A stretch of DNA of 28,882 nt from a virus: the IMG/VR virus record IMGVR_UViG_3300042295_000537, positions 1-28,882 of that record; one strand, written 5' to 3'. This document shows, in pieces, positions 1 through 8,527 of this stretch. Below the pieces are notes generated by a model. It did no database searches. It was not told the DNA's origin and saw only the letters and a program-made list of their open reading frames with translations. Position numbers and translations under genes: made by a program. Numbering within the stretch: position 1 is the first letter of the stretch; each line of letters opens with the position of its first letter.

Positions 1-261
1 ATCAAACCTGCAACTAAAGGACCTGATAGTGTGTTGAATGGTATTGACATACTTAAACGTCATAGAATACACGTTACAAAACAATCCACCAATATAATTA
101 AGGAAATAAATGGTTATAAATGGGTAACAGATAAGGACGGTAACAAATTAAACAAACCAATTGATATGTTTAATCACGCCTTAGACGCAGCGCGTTATGT
201 AGCCCTAAACAAAATAACCAAAAGCAAAGCACCAGCAACATACAACATTAAAATAATTTAA
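1..261 (+). CDS. terL: Large terminase subunit, C-terminal fragment (contig end)
   Basis: This is the last 86 codons of a large terminase, open at the left edge of the window and ending at TAA 259-261. It carries the last acidic residue of the nuclease domain in the NHALDAARYVAL segment. The same stretch occurs as the 3' end of the full terminase gene at 27690-28868, with 7 base differences over 275 aligned bases. Five of the 7 are silent and the other two give Leu/Met and Ile/Leu. It is best read as the other end of a circular or terminally redundant genome, not as a second gene. The GTG at 31 could start a 76-residue ORF, but the reading frame is open further upstream and matches terminase, so I reject it as a start. 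Confidence 0.9.
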   Translation: MKPATKGPDSVLNGIDILKRHRIHVTKQSTNIIKEINGYKWVTDKDGNKLNKPIDMFNHALDAARYVALNKITKSKAPATYNIKII

Positions 262-263
262 TA

Positions 264-959
264 ATGAAAATAACTATCACGTACCCTGAATCATGGGCTG
301 AAGTAAAATACAGCCAGTATCTTAAATACTACAAACAATCTAAATCATATGAGGGTACAGATGAATTTGAAAAAATCAATTTAGAGACAGCAGCGTTAAA
401 CTTTTGCAAGATACCTGCTGAACACTTATATGCTTTACCTAAGAAAACATTTGATAAAGTTACTGAATGTTTGTTTAAATTATTCAGTGAACAGAAATCA
501 CTTCCATTGGTCAAATCATTTACCGTTGGTGATACAACATATGGTTTCATACCTGAATTAGATGATATGGCTTATGGTGAGTACCTAGATTTAGTTAGCT
601 ACACTAGTAGTAACGTTTGGGACAACATTCCTATTATACTATCAATTCTATACAGACCAGTAAAATATAGTTTAGGCAAAAAATACACAATAGAACCGTA
701 TACAGGTACTAATGATGAGAGAATAGAATTATTCAAACACGTACTAACAATGGACGTTGTATTTGGTGCCGTGGCTTTTTTTTTGAGTTTACAAGCAGAC
801 TTACAGACAGGTATCCTGACTTATATAATGGATATGATGAAGGAGGGGAAGACAGATCCAAGGATTTCTCAAGCACTGCAGGATTTGGAAAAAAATGGAG
901 TGGATATAGCACAGTTGCAGTCCTTTCTAACAATGACGTCACAAAATTTGACTCAATAA
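264..959 (+). CDS. Tail assembly chaperone, unshifted form (231 aa)
   Basis: The 231-residue protein starts two bases after the terminase stop. It has no SD sequence and a TTTAATA leader. No enzymatic motif is visible. The body is mixed alpha/beta with a hydrophobic helical segment (VVFGAVAFFLSLQ, about residues 165-177) and an acidic, polar tail. The call rests mainly on the 3' end. A 7-A run at 889-895 lies where a -1 slip would join this frame to a second open frame that reads like a coherent protein domain. That is the hallmark of siphovirus tail chaperones (lambda gpG/gpGT type), which coat the tape measure during tail assembly. The family assignment is inferred from this architecture, not from a recognised domain. 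The position next to terminase and far from the tape measure (19161) is unusual. Confidence 0.6.
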   Translation: MKITITYPESWAEVKYSQYLKYYKQSKSYEGTDEFEKINLETAALNFCKIPAEHLYALPKKTFDKVTECLFKLFSEQKSLPLVKSFTVGDTTYGFIPELDDMAYGEYLDLVSYTSSNVWDNIPIILSILYRPVKYSLGKKYTIEPYTGTNDERIELFKHVLTMDVVFGAVAFFLSLQADLQTGILTYIMDMMKEGKTDPRISQALQDLEKNGVDIAQLQSFLTMTSQNLTQ

Positions 960-1057
960 CAAATTTACCAATGCACCAATGTTTGACATATTTGGTGTAC
1001 CTGAAAGACTATAACAACCACCAGTCTCAATTGCTCAAACAACCATCTGTTTTATAA
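264..1057 (+). CDS. Tail assembly chaperone, predicted -1 frameshift fusion (264 aa)
   Basis: This is the predicted product of a -1 ribosomal frameshift. Frame 0 codons run from 264 to AAT 894-896. The ribosome then re-reads base 896 and continues TGG AGT GGA to TAA at 1055-1057. The result is 211 frame-0 residues plus a 53-residue extension starting WSGYSTVAVLSNND, compared with 20 residues (GVDIAQLQSFLTMTSQNLTQ) in the unshifted protein. The extension has a W-x-G-Y start, an amphipathic middle and a helical end (CLTYLVYLKDYNN). This is what the T domain of G/GT-like chaperones looks like. In lambda the T part binds the tape measure and the tube protein. The shift itself is inferred from sequence. 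An independent start at ATG 971 would give only 28 residues and is less convincing. Confidence 0.6.
890..896 (+). promoter_or_regulatory. Slippery heptamer A AAA AAT for -1 frameshifting
   Basis: In frame 0 the bases read A-AAA-AAT, an X-XXY-YYZ heptamer with X, Y = A and Z = T. It lies inside a run of seven A (889-895). Slipping back one base leaves Lys-tRNA fully paired and places TGG (896-898) in the A site. I see no strong downstream stem-loop. An AAGGAGGGG stretch at 840-848 resembles a Shine-Dalgarno but lies about 40 nt upstream, farther than known SD stimulators. Confidence 0.55.
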
Positions 1058-1141
1058 TTTGGATGGCAGAGTAAAGGGATATATTTTTTACAAATACAAA
1101 TGGTGTTGAAATGAAGTTGCTGAATGTGGTTATAACAGCAG

Positions 1142-1399
1142 ATGAAAAGAAACTACTCAAGTAATCCAACCACACGCTACAAATTAGATAGCAGACCACA
1201 ACCAAAACACAGTTATGGTAATGCAGTACCACGTGCTGGAATGGAAGGATGCCTTTGCGCAGACAAAAACACCTACAGCAAGAAGTGTTGTAAAGGATAT
1301 CTAATAAACCAGGGTATTGGTAGCACTATTTCACCATATCCATCTGGTGGTGGATTTAGCAAAGGATTTAGTAACGGCTTTCAAGTTGTACAACCATAA
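1142..1399 (+). CDS. Small Cys-rich conserved phage protein (85 aa)
   Basis: The 85-residue protein has a basic N-terminus, then a compact motif G-C-L-C-x4-T-Y-x3-C-C-x-G (about residues 37-52) followed by QGIG. It ends in a Gly/Ser/Phe-rich tail. The GCLC...TYS..CC.G..QGIG signature recurs in small proteins next to structural genes of Bacteroidota and aquatic phages, as I remember it. Its function is not known to me. Four closely spaced Cys suggest a disulfide knot or metal site. The gene sits between the tail chaperone and the giant fibre, so a minor virion or tail component is plausible. The start is the first ATG. The 84 bases before it (1058-1141) hold only short interrupted frames. Confidence 0.65.
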   Translation: MKRNYSSNPTTRYKLDSRPQPKHSYGNAVPRAGMEGCLCADKNTYSKKCCKGYLINQGIGSTISPYPSGGGFSKGFSNGFQVVQP

Positions 1400-1418
1400 A
1401 AATTTAAACATTTAGATA

Positions 1419-4400
1419 ATGTCTTCACGTAATCAAGTACTGTCAAACAATACAAACAGCTTCCCTAATAATAATTCAGGTCAAATTACGCCTGCTGATT
1501 TAAGAGATTTCAATGCTGATTTTATTGACTCAGTAAGGTTCTTAGATGAACCAATTCCATTAGCAACATCAGCTTCATATGCTGAAAATGCTACATCAGC
1601 GTCATTTGCCTCAAACGCAGCTAATGCTACTTCAGCATCATTTGCTTTAACTGCATCATATGCTTTAAATGGTGGTACTGGAACTATTAATACAGGATCA
1701 CTATTAACTGATGCTAGCGCAGTAAACGCTACTACCACATTCACAAGAGGAAACGGTACAACATTTGATGTTACTGTTGATAATGTAGTAAACGCTGATA
1801 CAGCATCTTATACTCCAAACGCATTAGTAAATGCTATAGGTGGTGTAGGAGATATTACATTTATAAAAGGTGATGGTACTTCATTTGCAGTAGTAGTTCC
1901 AGTATCTGGTTCAACAGCAACAGCATCATTAGCTCTAGACTCAGAAAGATTAGGTGGTGTGTTACCAAGTGGATATGTTACTACTTCAGCAACGTCTTCA
2001 TTTGCTACAAAAACAGAATTAAATGCATATACTGCATCTACAAATACATTTACTGGCTCAATACAAACGCAAGTAAATGCTCTAGAAGCAGCTACATCAT
2101 CTTATGTGACAAATGCTCAAACATCAAGTATGAGCGTTTTAAGCTCTTCTTTTGCTACTACTGCATCATATGCTTTAAATGCTGGTACTACTGTTGACAC
2201 AGGATCATTTGTAACAACAAGTTCATTTAATGCATTTAGCTCATCTGTAGATTCACAATTAACAGCATTAGAAAACTTTAGTTCATCATTAGATGCAACT
2301 TATGCTACTGAAGCTGAATTAAATGCTGCTACAGCATCATTAAGTGCTAGTTTAGCTACTAGTATTGCTACTAAATTAGATACAACTGTATTTAATGCTT
2401 ATACTTCATCTAATGATAGTAAAGTAAATGCATTAACAGCAGCAACATCATCATATGTTCAAAATAGTCAGACATCAAGTATGTCTGTTGCTAGTGCTTC
2501 ATTTGCTACATCAGCATCATTTGCAACAAATGCAGCAATAGCAGGATTTGCTCAAACAGCATCTAATACTCCAAACGCTATTGTAACTGCTTCAGTTAAC
2601 GTTAGTACTATTACTTTTACAAAAGGTAATGGAACAACTTTTGATGTAACTGTATCTCAATCAGGATCTGTTGCAACAGCATCATTAGCTTTAAATTCAG
2701 AATTATTAGATGGATTAGATAGTACAGCGTTTGTTTTAAACTCACAAACGTCAAGCATGAGCGTTGCTAGTGCGTCTGTAGCTACATCAGCTAGTTTTGC
2801 AACAAATGCTTTAACTGCAGATAGTGCTACATCAGCGTCATTTGCTACTAATGCTGCACAAGCAACAAGTGCTAGCTTTGCTACTTCTGCTTCATTTGCA
2901 ACAACAGCATCATACGCAGAAAATATTCCAGATGTAAACGTATTAGTAGAACAAATTTATACTGGTGAAGCAATAACCAAAGGTGATCCATTATATATTT
3001 CAGGATCACAAGGTGCAAAACCAATTGTATACAAAGCAGATGCTGGAAATGCAGCTAAAATGCCTGTAACATATATTGCTTCAGAAACAATAGGTGCAGG
3101 TAGTGATTCAACAGGCATTGTACTTGGTTTAATTGAAGGAATAGATTTAACTGGCTATACAGCAGGAACAGAAGTTTATGTTGCTGTAGGGGGTGGTTGG
3201 ACAGATACAAGACCAACAGGTTCAGCAATTGTACAAATATTAGGTATAGTAACTAAAGGAGGTTCTGGTGGTAAGGGTTTAGTATTAAATCCTGGACCAG
3301 TAGAATTACCTAATCTACAAGCAGGATATGCTTGGATTGGTGATGCAAACGGTGTTCCTCAAGCAGTATCAACTTCATCATTATTAGTTTCAACAGCTTC
3401 ATTTGCACAAACAATTGCAAGTGGATTAAACATAACAGCTTCAAATTTACAAGTAAACAACAACGTTAGTATAGGTGGTGATTTAGTTGTAAACGGAACA
3501 GCATCATTTGGTTACGTACAAACAGTAACTGGTAGTGCTGTAATCATAAATGAAGAATACATCATATTAAATACCCAAACACCAGCTGCACGTTATGCTG
3601 GATTGTTAGTATATGATAGTGGTTCAAACGCAACTGCATCAATAGTTTGGGATTCAGAAACTAATCACTTTGTTTATGAAAATGCAAGTGGTAGTTCATA
3701 TATGGGAGGTGGTTTTATGGCAGGTCCTAGAAACACAGGATCATTAGCTGATATCACTTACCCTACATTAAACAGAATTTTAAGAGGACAAGGTGGAGAT
3801 CATTTATATGATTCAAATATCATAGATGACGGTACAGTAAAAATTCAAGTAAATACAGAAGTAACTGGTACTTTAGGCGTTACAGGTAATATTACAGGTA
3901 ACTTAGTAGGAACAGCTTCATATTCTACTTACGCAGAAAATGCAGGTGCTGCTTCAACAGCAACATCAGCATCATATGCTTTAAGCGCTTCATTTGCTAC
4001 AACAGCATCATTTGCTGAAACAGCAGTTAGTGCTTCATACGCTCCAGATACTACATTCCCTTATACAGGTAATGCTCAAATTTTAGGTAACTTAGGCATT
4101 ACAGGCAGCATTTTTGGACAACCAACATATGCAGTTACTGAATTTCCATTTACAGTTAATGAAGGTAGTGATGGCACGTCAGCATCTTCAAATTTAATAT
4201 TTGATAGAAATACAACTGCAATTACTACAGGTTCAGTTACTGTTTCTGGTTCAAATAACTTTATTTCTTTAAATTCAGGTACACCAAATGCAACCGTAAC
4301 TGGTGGTGGTGCAGGTATAATTAGAGCTGCAAATAGTATTGTATTAGGTGGTGGTGTAAGAGTTACTGGATCTAATGGTTCAGGTTATAATAGAACAGCA

Positions 4401-7400
4401 CCTACATTAACAACTTCTATCAACTCAGGCCTTGTTACTGTTACAGATAATAGACCAACAACAACAACTGCTCCGTTAGCATTTACAAATGTTAATAATA
4501 ATGGTGCTATCACAGCTACTCTTACAACAGGTAGTGTAACATTGAACAATAATATAATGTTTGGTAATAGTGGTACTATTATTAATGTAACAGGTAGTGC
4601 TGGAGCCGCTAGAACTATTAATAGCAGTATATTAGGTGGATTTAGTGGAAACAGAATTGAATTTGATGGTTCTGGAGGTAATATAATTGGAAGTATGCTT
4701 TTGGGTAATCTCTTAACAGCATCATTTACAGATACAAATACTGTTTTAAATAGTGTGTCTGTATTAGGTTATCAATTAGCTGTTTCTGCATCAGGCCCAG
4801 CAGGAAGTACAACATTATATGGTTCAACTTATGTTGGTAGATGGAATGCTACAGATGATACTTCAAAACCAGGAACTACAGTGTTTGCTATTGGTACAGG
4901 TACATCAAACGCAGCTAGAAGAACATCATTCCATGTTAGTGCATCAGGTTTAACAACAGTTAGTGATTTAAGTGCAACTGGTAGCTTACAAGGTACAGCA
5001 TCATTTTCTAATAACGCTACTTCAGCTTCATTTGCCCAAACAGCATCATATGCTTTAAACGCAGGTGTAACAATTGATACTGGATCATTTGCAACTACTG
5101 GTTCAAATACATTTACTGGTGATCAAACAATAGATTCACCAAATAAATTATTTGTAAACTCAATTGAAAATAATTCATTAGCAGATCTAGTAATATCTGG
5201 AGGTCCATTTGCTGGTATTAATTTAAATGGTAATACTACCCTTAACGGTAATTTAACTCTTAATACAGGTTATATTATTACCGCAGATTCAATCACTGGT
5301 AGTTTCACTGGTAGCTTAGAAGGAACTGCATCATTTGCTGTTAGTGCAAGTTGGGCACCTCAACAAACATTTGACACTGGCTCATTTGCAACAACAGGTT
5401 CTAATACATTTACTGGATTTAATACTTTTGAAGACGGTATTGCAGTAAATCAAATTCAGGCTCAAAATGCTGGTATAGATGGACCAGATATTACAATCAC
5501 TCCTTATTCTATTGGTTATTTAGTAGTAGGAGGTAGTGGTATTAAAGTTGATGATGGTATCATAGCAACTGGCAGTATAAGTGCATTAGGTGGTTTTACT
5601 GGTAGCTTACAAGGTACAGCGTCATTTGCAGTAACAGCTTCATATGCTTTAAATGCAGGTACAGCTGTTGATACAGGTTCATTAATGAAGACAGGTTCTG
5701 CATCAGGTAATACTTTAACATTCACTAAAGGTGATGGATCAACATTTAATTTAACTGTAGCTACAGGTTCTGCAGGAGCAGCATTTCCATTTACTGGCTC
5801 AGCTACTATCAGTGGTAGCTTAAGTATAGTTGGTACTTTAACTAATGGAGAAAATAATAATCTTTCTAGTGGGGAATTTTCACACGCTGAAGGTTGGGGT
5901 GCCGTTACTGCATCAGGATATGGATCTCATGCTGAAGGTGCACGTACTAAAGCTACAGGAAATGCAGCTCACTCAGAAGGAGTTGATACAATTGCTTCAA
6001 ATAATGGTTCTCATGCTGAAGGTGCAACTACAATTGCATCTGGTCTTTGGGCGCATGCTGAAGGAGATCAAACAGTAGCAAGTGGACAATATGCACACTC
6101 TGAAGGACAGCGTACATTAGCTAGTGGAAATGGTGCTCATGCTGAAGGTTCTCAAACAACAGCCTCTGGTGTTGTATCTCATGCTGAAGGTATAGGTACT
6201 ATAGCTAGTGCTACTGGTCAACACGTACAAGGTAAATGGAATTTAGTTTCATCTACAGCAAGTTCATTTATTATAGGTAACGGTACTGATACAAACAACA
6301 GAAGTAATTTAGTTTTTGCTGCAGGCAATGAATTCCAAATTACTGGTTCAGCTCAAATTACAGGTAGCTTAGGTGTGTCAGGTAGTATTTTTACCAAACC
6401 AACATATGTTACTACAGAACGTTCATTCTCTATTCTTGAAGCAGCTGATGATTTTACAAGAAATGGTAACGTAATACTTACAAGAAGTCAACTTGCTACA
6501 TCAACAGGTTCAGTTGCTATTACTGGTTCAAATAACTTTATTGCTTTAAGTAATGGTTTAGGTAATATTTTTGCTAATGGTGGTGGTGCAAGTATAATTA
6601 GAGGTATAAACAGTATAGTATTAGGTAATAGTGTACCAACTATCACTGGTTCAAACGGTAGTGGATATAATAGAACAGGTCCTCTATTTGCAAACTCTAT
6701 TAATATGGGTAGTCTTAGTATTACTGATAATAGACCAACAGCACTTCCAACTTTCTTTACTAGTACCAATAGTATGATTAATGGTACTGTATCTGCTACT
6801 ATTTCTACTGGTAGTCTTTCAATTAATAATAGTAATATAAATGCTTCTCTTGCTTTAACTATAACAGGTAGTAATGGCACAGCAAAACTTATACAAAGTA
6901 CTACAATAGGAGGAGGTGCAAGAATAGATTTTGCATCATCTGGATCAATGTCTATACAAAATGGTCTAATAGCAGGTAGTGCTATGACAGCATCACTTGT
7001 AGATGGTGCTTCAGCTATGTTAGGTGTTGCTATGCTAGGTAATGGATTATCTGCATCTGGAAGTCTTGGTACAACAGCAACTGGAGGTTCAGCTTACGTT
7101 GGTAGATGGAATACTTTAGATAGTACTTCACAAGTAGCAAATACAGCATTTGCCGTTGGTACAGGTACTGCTGATGGATCTAGAAGAACATCATTACATG
7201 TTAGTGCATCTGGTTTAACAACAGTTAGAGATGGATTAAATGTAAGTGGTAGTTTTGATTTAGTTGGTAGTGCAAGCATAAGTCAAACACTACAATTAAG
7301 TGGACAAGATCCATTACCAACAGGAGCAACAGGTATGTTAGCTGTATCACAATCATTACTATGGTTTTATGATGCAACTCAATGGAGACAAGTAAGTTTA

Positions 7401-7406
7401 GTATAA
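1419..7406 (+). CDS. Giant tail fibre / host-recognition protein (1995 aa)
   Basis: This is by far the largest gene. Residues 1-50 (SGQITPADLRDFNADFIDSV) resemble the virion-attachment end of phage fibres. Residues about 50-500 are Ala/Ser/Thr repeats of the type ATSASFATNA. About 510-655 form a globular segment starting EQIYTGEAITKGDPLYISG. About 680-850 form a second folded segment (GDLVVNGTASFGYVQ onward). About 889-1190 and 1648-1950 are two diverged copies of one domain, each starting G-L-x-G-S-I-F-x-x-P-T-Y and ending HVSASGLTTV. About 1487-1605 contain YadA-head-like repeats (HAEG every 14-15 residues). The C-terminus (PLPTGATGMLAVSQSLLWFY) is a typical fibre tip ending. The Ala-rich part probably forms a fibrous shaft, and the duplicated domains and tip probably contact the host surface. 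No chaperone or peptidase motif was seen. Confidence 0.85.
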   Translation: MSSRNQVLSNNTNSFPNNNSGQITPADLRDFNADFIDSVRFLDEPIPLATSASYAENATSASFASNAANATSASFALTASYALNGGTGTINTGSLLTDASAVNATTTFTRGNGTTFDVTVDNVVNADTASYTPNALVNAIGGVGDITFIKGDGTSFAVVVPVSGSTATASLALDSERLGGVLPSGYVTTSATSSFATKTELNAYTASTNTFTGSIQTQVNALEAATSSYVTNAQTSSMSVLSSSFATTASYALNAGTTVDTGSFVTTSSFNAFSSSVDSQLTALENFSSSLDATYATEAELNAATASLSASLATSIATKLDTTVFNAYTSSNDSKVNALTAATSSYVQNSQTSSMSVASASFATSASFATNAAIAGFAQTASNTPNAIVTASVNVSTITFTKGNGTTFDVTVSQSGSVATASLALNSELLDGLDSTAFVLNSQTSSMSVASASVATSASFATNALTADSATSASFATNAAQATSASFATSASFATTASYAENIPDVNVLVEQIYTGEAITKGDPLYISGSQGAKPIVYKADAGNAAKMPVTYIASETIGAGSDSTGIVLGLIEGIDLTGYTAGTEVYVAVGGGWTDTRPTGSAIVQILGIVTKGGSGGKGLVLNPGPVELPNLQAGYAWIGDANGVPQAVSTSSLLVSTASFAQTIASGLNITASNLQVNNNVSIGGDLVVNGTASFGYVQTVTGSAVIINEEYIILNTQTPAARYAGLLVYDSGSNATASIVWDSETNHFVYENASGSSYMGGGFMAGPRNTGSLADITYPTLNRILRGQGGDHLYDSNIIDDGTVKIQVNTEVTGTLGVTGNITGNLVGTASYSTYAENAGAASTATSASYALSASFATTASFAETAVSASYAPDTTFPYTGNAQILGNLGITGSIFGQPTYAVTEFPFTVNEGSDGTSASSNLIFDRNTTAITTGSVTVSGSNNFISLNSGTPNATVTGGGAGIIRAANSIVLGGGVRVTGSNGSGYNRTAPTLTTSINSGLVTVTDNRPTTTTAPLAFTNVNNNGAITATLTTGSVTLNNNIMFGNSGTIINVTGSAGAARTINSSILGGFSGNRIEFDGSGGNIIGSMLLGNLLTASFTDTNTVLNSVSVLGYQLAVSASGPAGSTTLYGSTYVGRWNATDDTSKPGTTVFAIGTGTSNAARRTSFHVSASGLTTVSDLSATGSLQGTASFSNNATSASFAQTASYALNAGVTIDTGSFATTGSNTFTGDQTIDSPNKLFVNSIENNSLADLVISGGPFAGINLNGNTTLNGNLTLNTGYIITADSITGSFTGSLEGTASFAVSASWAPQQTFDTGSFATTGSNTFTGFNTFEDGIAVNQIQAQNAGIDGPDITITPYSIGYLVVGGSGIKVDDGIIATGSISALGGFTGSLQGTASFAVTASYALNAGTAVDTGSLMKTGSASGNTLTFTKGDGSTFNLTVATGSAGAAFPFTGSATISGSLSIVGTLTNGENNNLSSGEFSHAEGWGAVTASGYGSHAEGARTKATGNAAHSEGVDTIASNNGSHAEGATTIASGLWAHAEGDQTVASGQYAHSEGQRTLASGNGAHAEGSQTTASGVVSHAEGIGTIASATGQHVQGKWNLVSSTASSFIIGNGTDTNNRSNLVFAAGNEFQITGSAQITGSLGVSGSIFTKPTYVTTERSFSILEAADDFTRNGNVILTRSQLATSTGSVAITGSNNFIALSNGLGNIFANGGGASIIRGINSIVLGNSVPTITGSNGSGYNRTGPLFANSINMGSLSITDNRPTALPTFFTSTNSMINGTVSATISTGSLSINNSNINASLALTITGSNGTAKLIQSTTIGGGARIDFASSGSMSIQNGLIAGSAMTASLVDGASAMLGVAMLGNGLSASGSLGTTATGGSAYVGRWNTLDSTSQVANTAFAVGTGTADGSRRTSLHVSASGLTTVRDGLNVSGSFDLVGSASISQTLQLSGQDPLPTGATGMLAVSQSLLWFYDATQWRQVSLV
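1560..2925 (+). repeat. Degenerate Ala/Ser-rich coding repeats in fibre shaft
   Basis: Short protein repeats of the type (T)SASFATNA, TASYAENA and SSMSVASASFA recur many times, giving an AT-rich DNA repeat family built on GCATCATTTGC-like words. Longer units are also repeated, such as LNAYTASTN...VNALEAATSSYV and a related NAYTSSNDSKVNALTAATSSYV unit. Codons vary between copies, so the repeat is kept at protein level. Scattered copies continue to about 5660 (TGSLQGTASFAV units). Confidence 0.8.
4086..4990 (+). repeat. Fibre domain duplication, copy A (partner at 6363-7260)
   Basis: About 300 codons that align with 6363-7260. Shared landmarks in order are GSIF-x2-PTY, GS-V-x-(V/I)-(S/T)-GSNNFI, GGGA-x-IIR-x-NSIVLG, ITGSNGSGYNRT or VTGSNGSGYNRT, TDNRPT, TGS-(V/L), YVGRWN, RRTS and HVSASGLTTV. 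The DNA is diverged, so the duplication is old. Between the copies lie fibre linker segments and the HAEG repeats. Confidence 0.8.
5878..6240 (+). repeat. HAEG (YadA/Hia head-like) beta-helical repeats
   Basis: About eight units of 14-15 residues with consensus (S/A)H(A/S)EG-x2-T-x-ASG, for example SHAEGARTKATGNAA and AHSEGQRTLASGNGA. The last unit is decayed (HVQGKWN). These match the left-handed beta-helix head repeats of trimeric autotransporter adhesins, which also occur in phage fibres. They imply that the fibre is a trimer. Confidence 0.85.
6363..7260 (+). repeat. Fibre domain duplication, copy B (partner at 4086-4990)
   Basis: Second copy of the fibre domain described at 4086-4990, placed directly before the C-terminal tip. 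It keeps GSNNFIALS, GGGASIIRGINSIVLG, TGSNGSGYNRTG, TDNRPT, YVGRWN and HVSASGLTTV. The segments between these landmarks differ most, which fits variable surface loops on a shared scaffold. Confidence 0.8.
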
Positions 7407-7423
7407 AAAATAAATAAATAAAA

Positions 7424-7633
7424 ATGCCAATACCAAAACGTAGATCAAGTGAAGCAGAACAGGACTTTATAGGCCGCTGTGCTGAAAAATTAATTGGTGA
7501 AGAAGGGTATGAACGTGATCAAGCAGTAGCTATTTGCTATCAGCAATTATCTGTTGATTTAACTGCAGATAAAGATTGGCGTAAATCATTTTTGGCAAGT
7601 AAAAACCCATCATCATGGATCAAAAAGAGCTAA
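7424..7633 (+). CDS. Small conserved phage protein (69 aa, PxPK/CY type)
   Basis: The 69-residue protein starts MPIPKRRSSEAEQDFIGRCA and has a second signature, QAVAICYQQ. Similar short modules (PxPK...FI.RC...Q..AICY) are common near head genes or fused to prohead proteases in tailed phages. I do not know their biochemical role. Here the module is a free protein directly upstream of the scaffold-like gene, and its last 19 bases overlap that gene (ATG at 7615). The protease itself lies 13 kb downstream, so a module usually linked to it appears to have been separated. A role in capsid maturation is inferred from context only. Confidence 0.65.
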   Translation: MPIPKRRSSEAEQDFIGRCAEKLIGEEGYERDQAVAICYQQLSVDLTADKDWRKSFLASKNPSSWIKKS

Positions 7634-8493
7634 AAAACAGTATTTTTGCTAGAATGGCTGGACAAAAATCAAATGAAAGCAATACATCAAGTTATAACAA
7701 CATAAATCAATTACAAATGGATTCAAAAGCAATTCTAAAAAACATCATGACTATGCTAGGCGTAGAAAAGAATGTTGAGTTAGGTGGCAATGCAAACGCT
7801 GGTGGTCCGTTTTATGGTAAATTAGAAAACGGTTCTCCTGTTATGTCAGATTTTTTTGACGTAGGACACACGTTACTAGTTATCAAAGAAGACGGATCTA
7901 AAGTAGCTGCACCAGACGCTGACCACATTATTTACTTGCCTGTTGGTTTAGCTGGTGGAGACAAAAGATATTTTATCACAACCAAAGATGGCATCATTAC
8001 ATCAATGCACTTAGAAGACAATTACGGCGCTAAGAAAATTAATGTAAATTTTGCTGTTGAAGAAAAATCCAATGAAATGGAAAGTACAAAATTAGCAGAA
8101 GACAGCTTGGAAATCAAAGATGAGAAAAAAGCTGTTGAAAAAGAAGAAAAGATGGCAGATGAAGCATCACGTCTTGATTCTTTAGAAGAACAATTAAATC
8201 AACTACGTGTTGATATTGCTCAACTTTTTGAAGCAGTAAAAGGCAAGAAAGAAGAAATGGGTATGGAAGTAAATGATGAAGAAGCAGCTGTTAAGCGTCT
8301 TCAAGAAAAAGATCAATTACAAGGTGAACCAAATTTTGGTGGACCAGGTAAAATGGGATTAAGCGCTCAGAAGAAATTCAATGGTGCTCCTGTAGAAGAA
8401 AAATCAGATTTAGGTGGTATAGTTAAAGCTAAACAAGGTGGCACTATGGCTTCAGTGTTAGCTAAAATGAATAACTCTAGATTTGGTAAATAA
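7615..8493 (+). CDS. Putative capsid scaffold or head assembly protein (292 aa)
   Basis: The gene lies directly upstream of the major capsid gene, the usual scaffold position. Residues about 1-50 are polar. Residues about 55-140 form a compact domain with GGPFYGKLENGSPV and DHIIYLPVGLAGGDKRYFIT. Residues about 145-225 are strongly charged and helical (MADEASRLDSLEEQLNQLRV), a likely coiled coil. The C-terminus is Gly/Lys-rich and ends SVLAKMNNSRFGK. The coiled coil, high charge and location fit a scaffolding protein. The folded N-terminal domain is unusual for a simple scaffold and could instead be a head decoration protein. No protease motif is present. The start overlaps the previous gene. 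Confidence 0.5.
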   Translation: MDQKELKNSIFARMAGQKSNESNTSSYNNINQLQMDSKAILKNIMTMLGVEKNVELGGNANAGGPFYGKLENGSPVMSDFFDVGHTLLVIKEDGSKVAAPDADHIIYLPVGLAGGDKRYFITTKDGIITSMHLEDNYGAKKINVNFAVEEKSNEMESTKLAEDSLEIKDEKKAVEKEEKMADEASRLDSLEEQLNQLRVDIAQLFEAVKGKKEEMGMEVNDEEAAVKRLQEKDQLQGEPNFGGPGKMGLSAQKKFNGAPVEEKSDLGGIVKAKQGGTMASVLAKMNNSRFGK

Positions 8494-8527
8494 CAATTAA
8501 TTAACAAAAAAGTAAACATTAGAAAAA

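Noticed and set aside
31-261. Complete 76-aa ORF with GTG start
   Set aside because: It is the continuation of the terminase frame open from base 1; matches residues of the full gene at the other end.
1058-1141. Short gene (MAE stop, then RDIFFTNTNGVEMKLLNVVI onward)
   Set aside because: The frame is broken by TAA at 1072-1074, and the remaining ATG frame (1111) gives only 17 residues. A decayed small gene is possible but unsupported.
5845-6078. 77-aa plus-strand ORF
   Set aside because: Out-of-frame shadow of the HAEG repeats; its own repeats mirror those of the fibre.
6488-6880. 130-aa minus-strand ORF inside the fibre gene
   Set aside because: Antisense shadow of a repetitive low-stop coding sequence; composition (Leu, Ile, Pro, Val) is what antisense of Ser/Thr/Asn codons gives.
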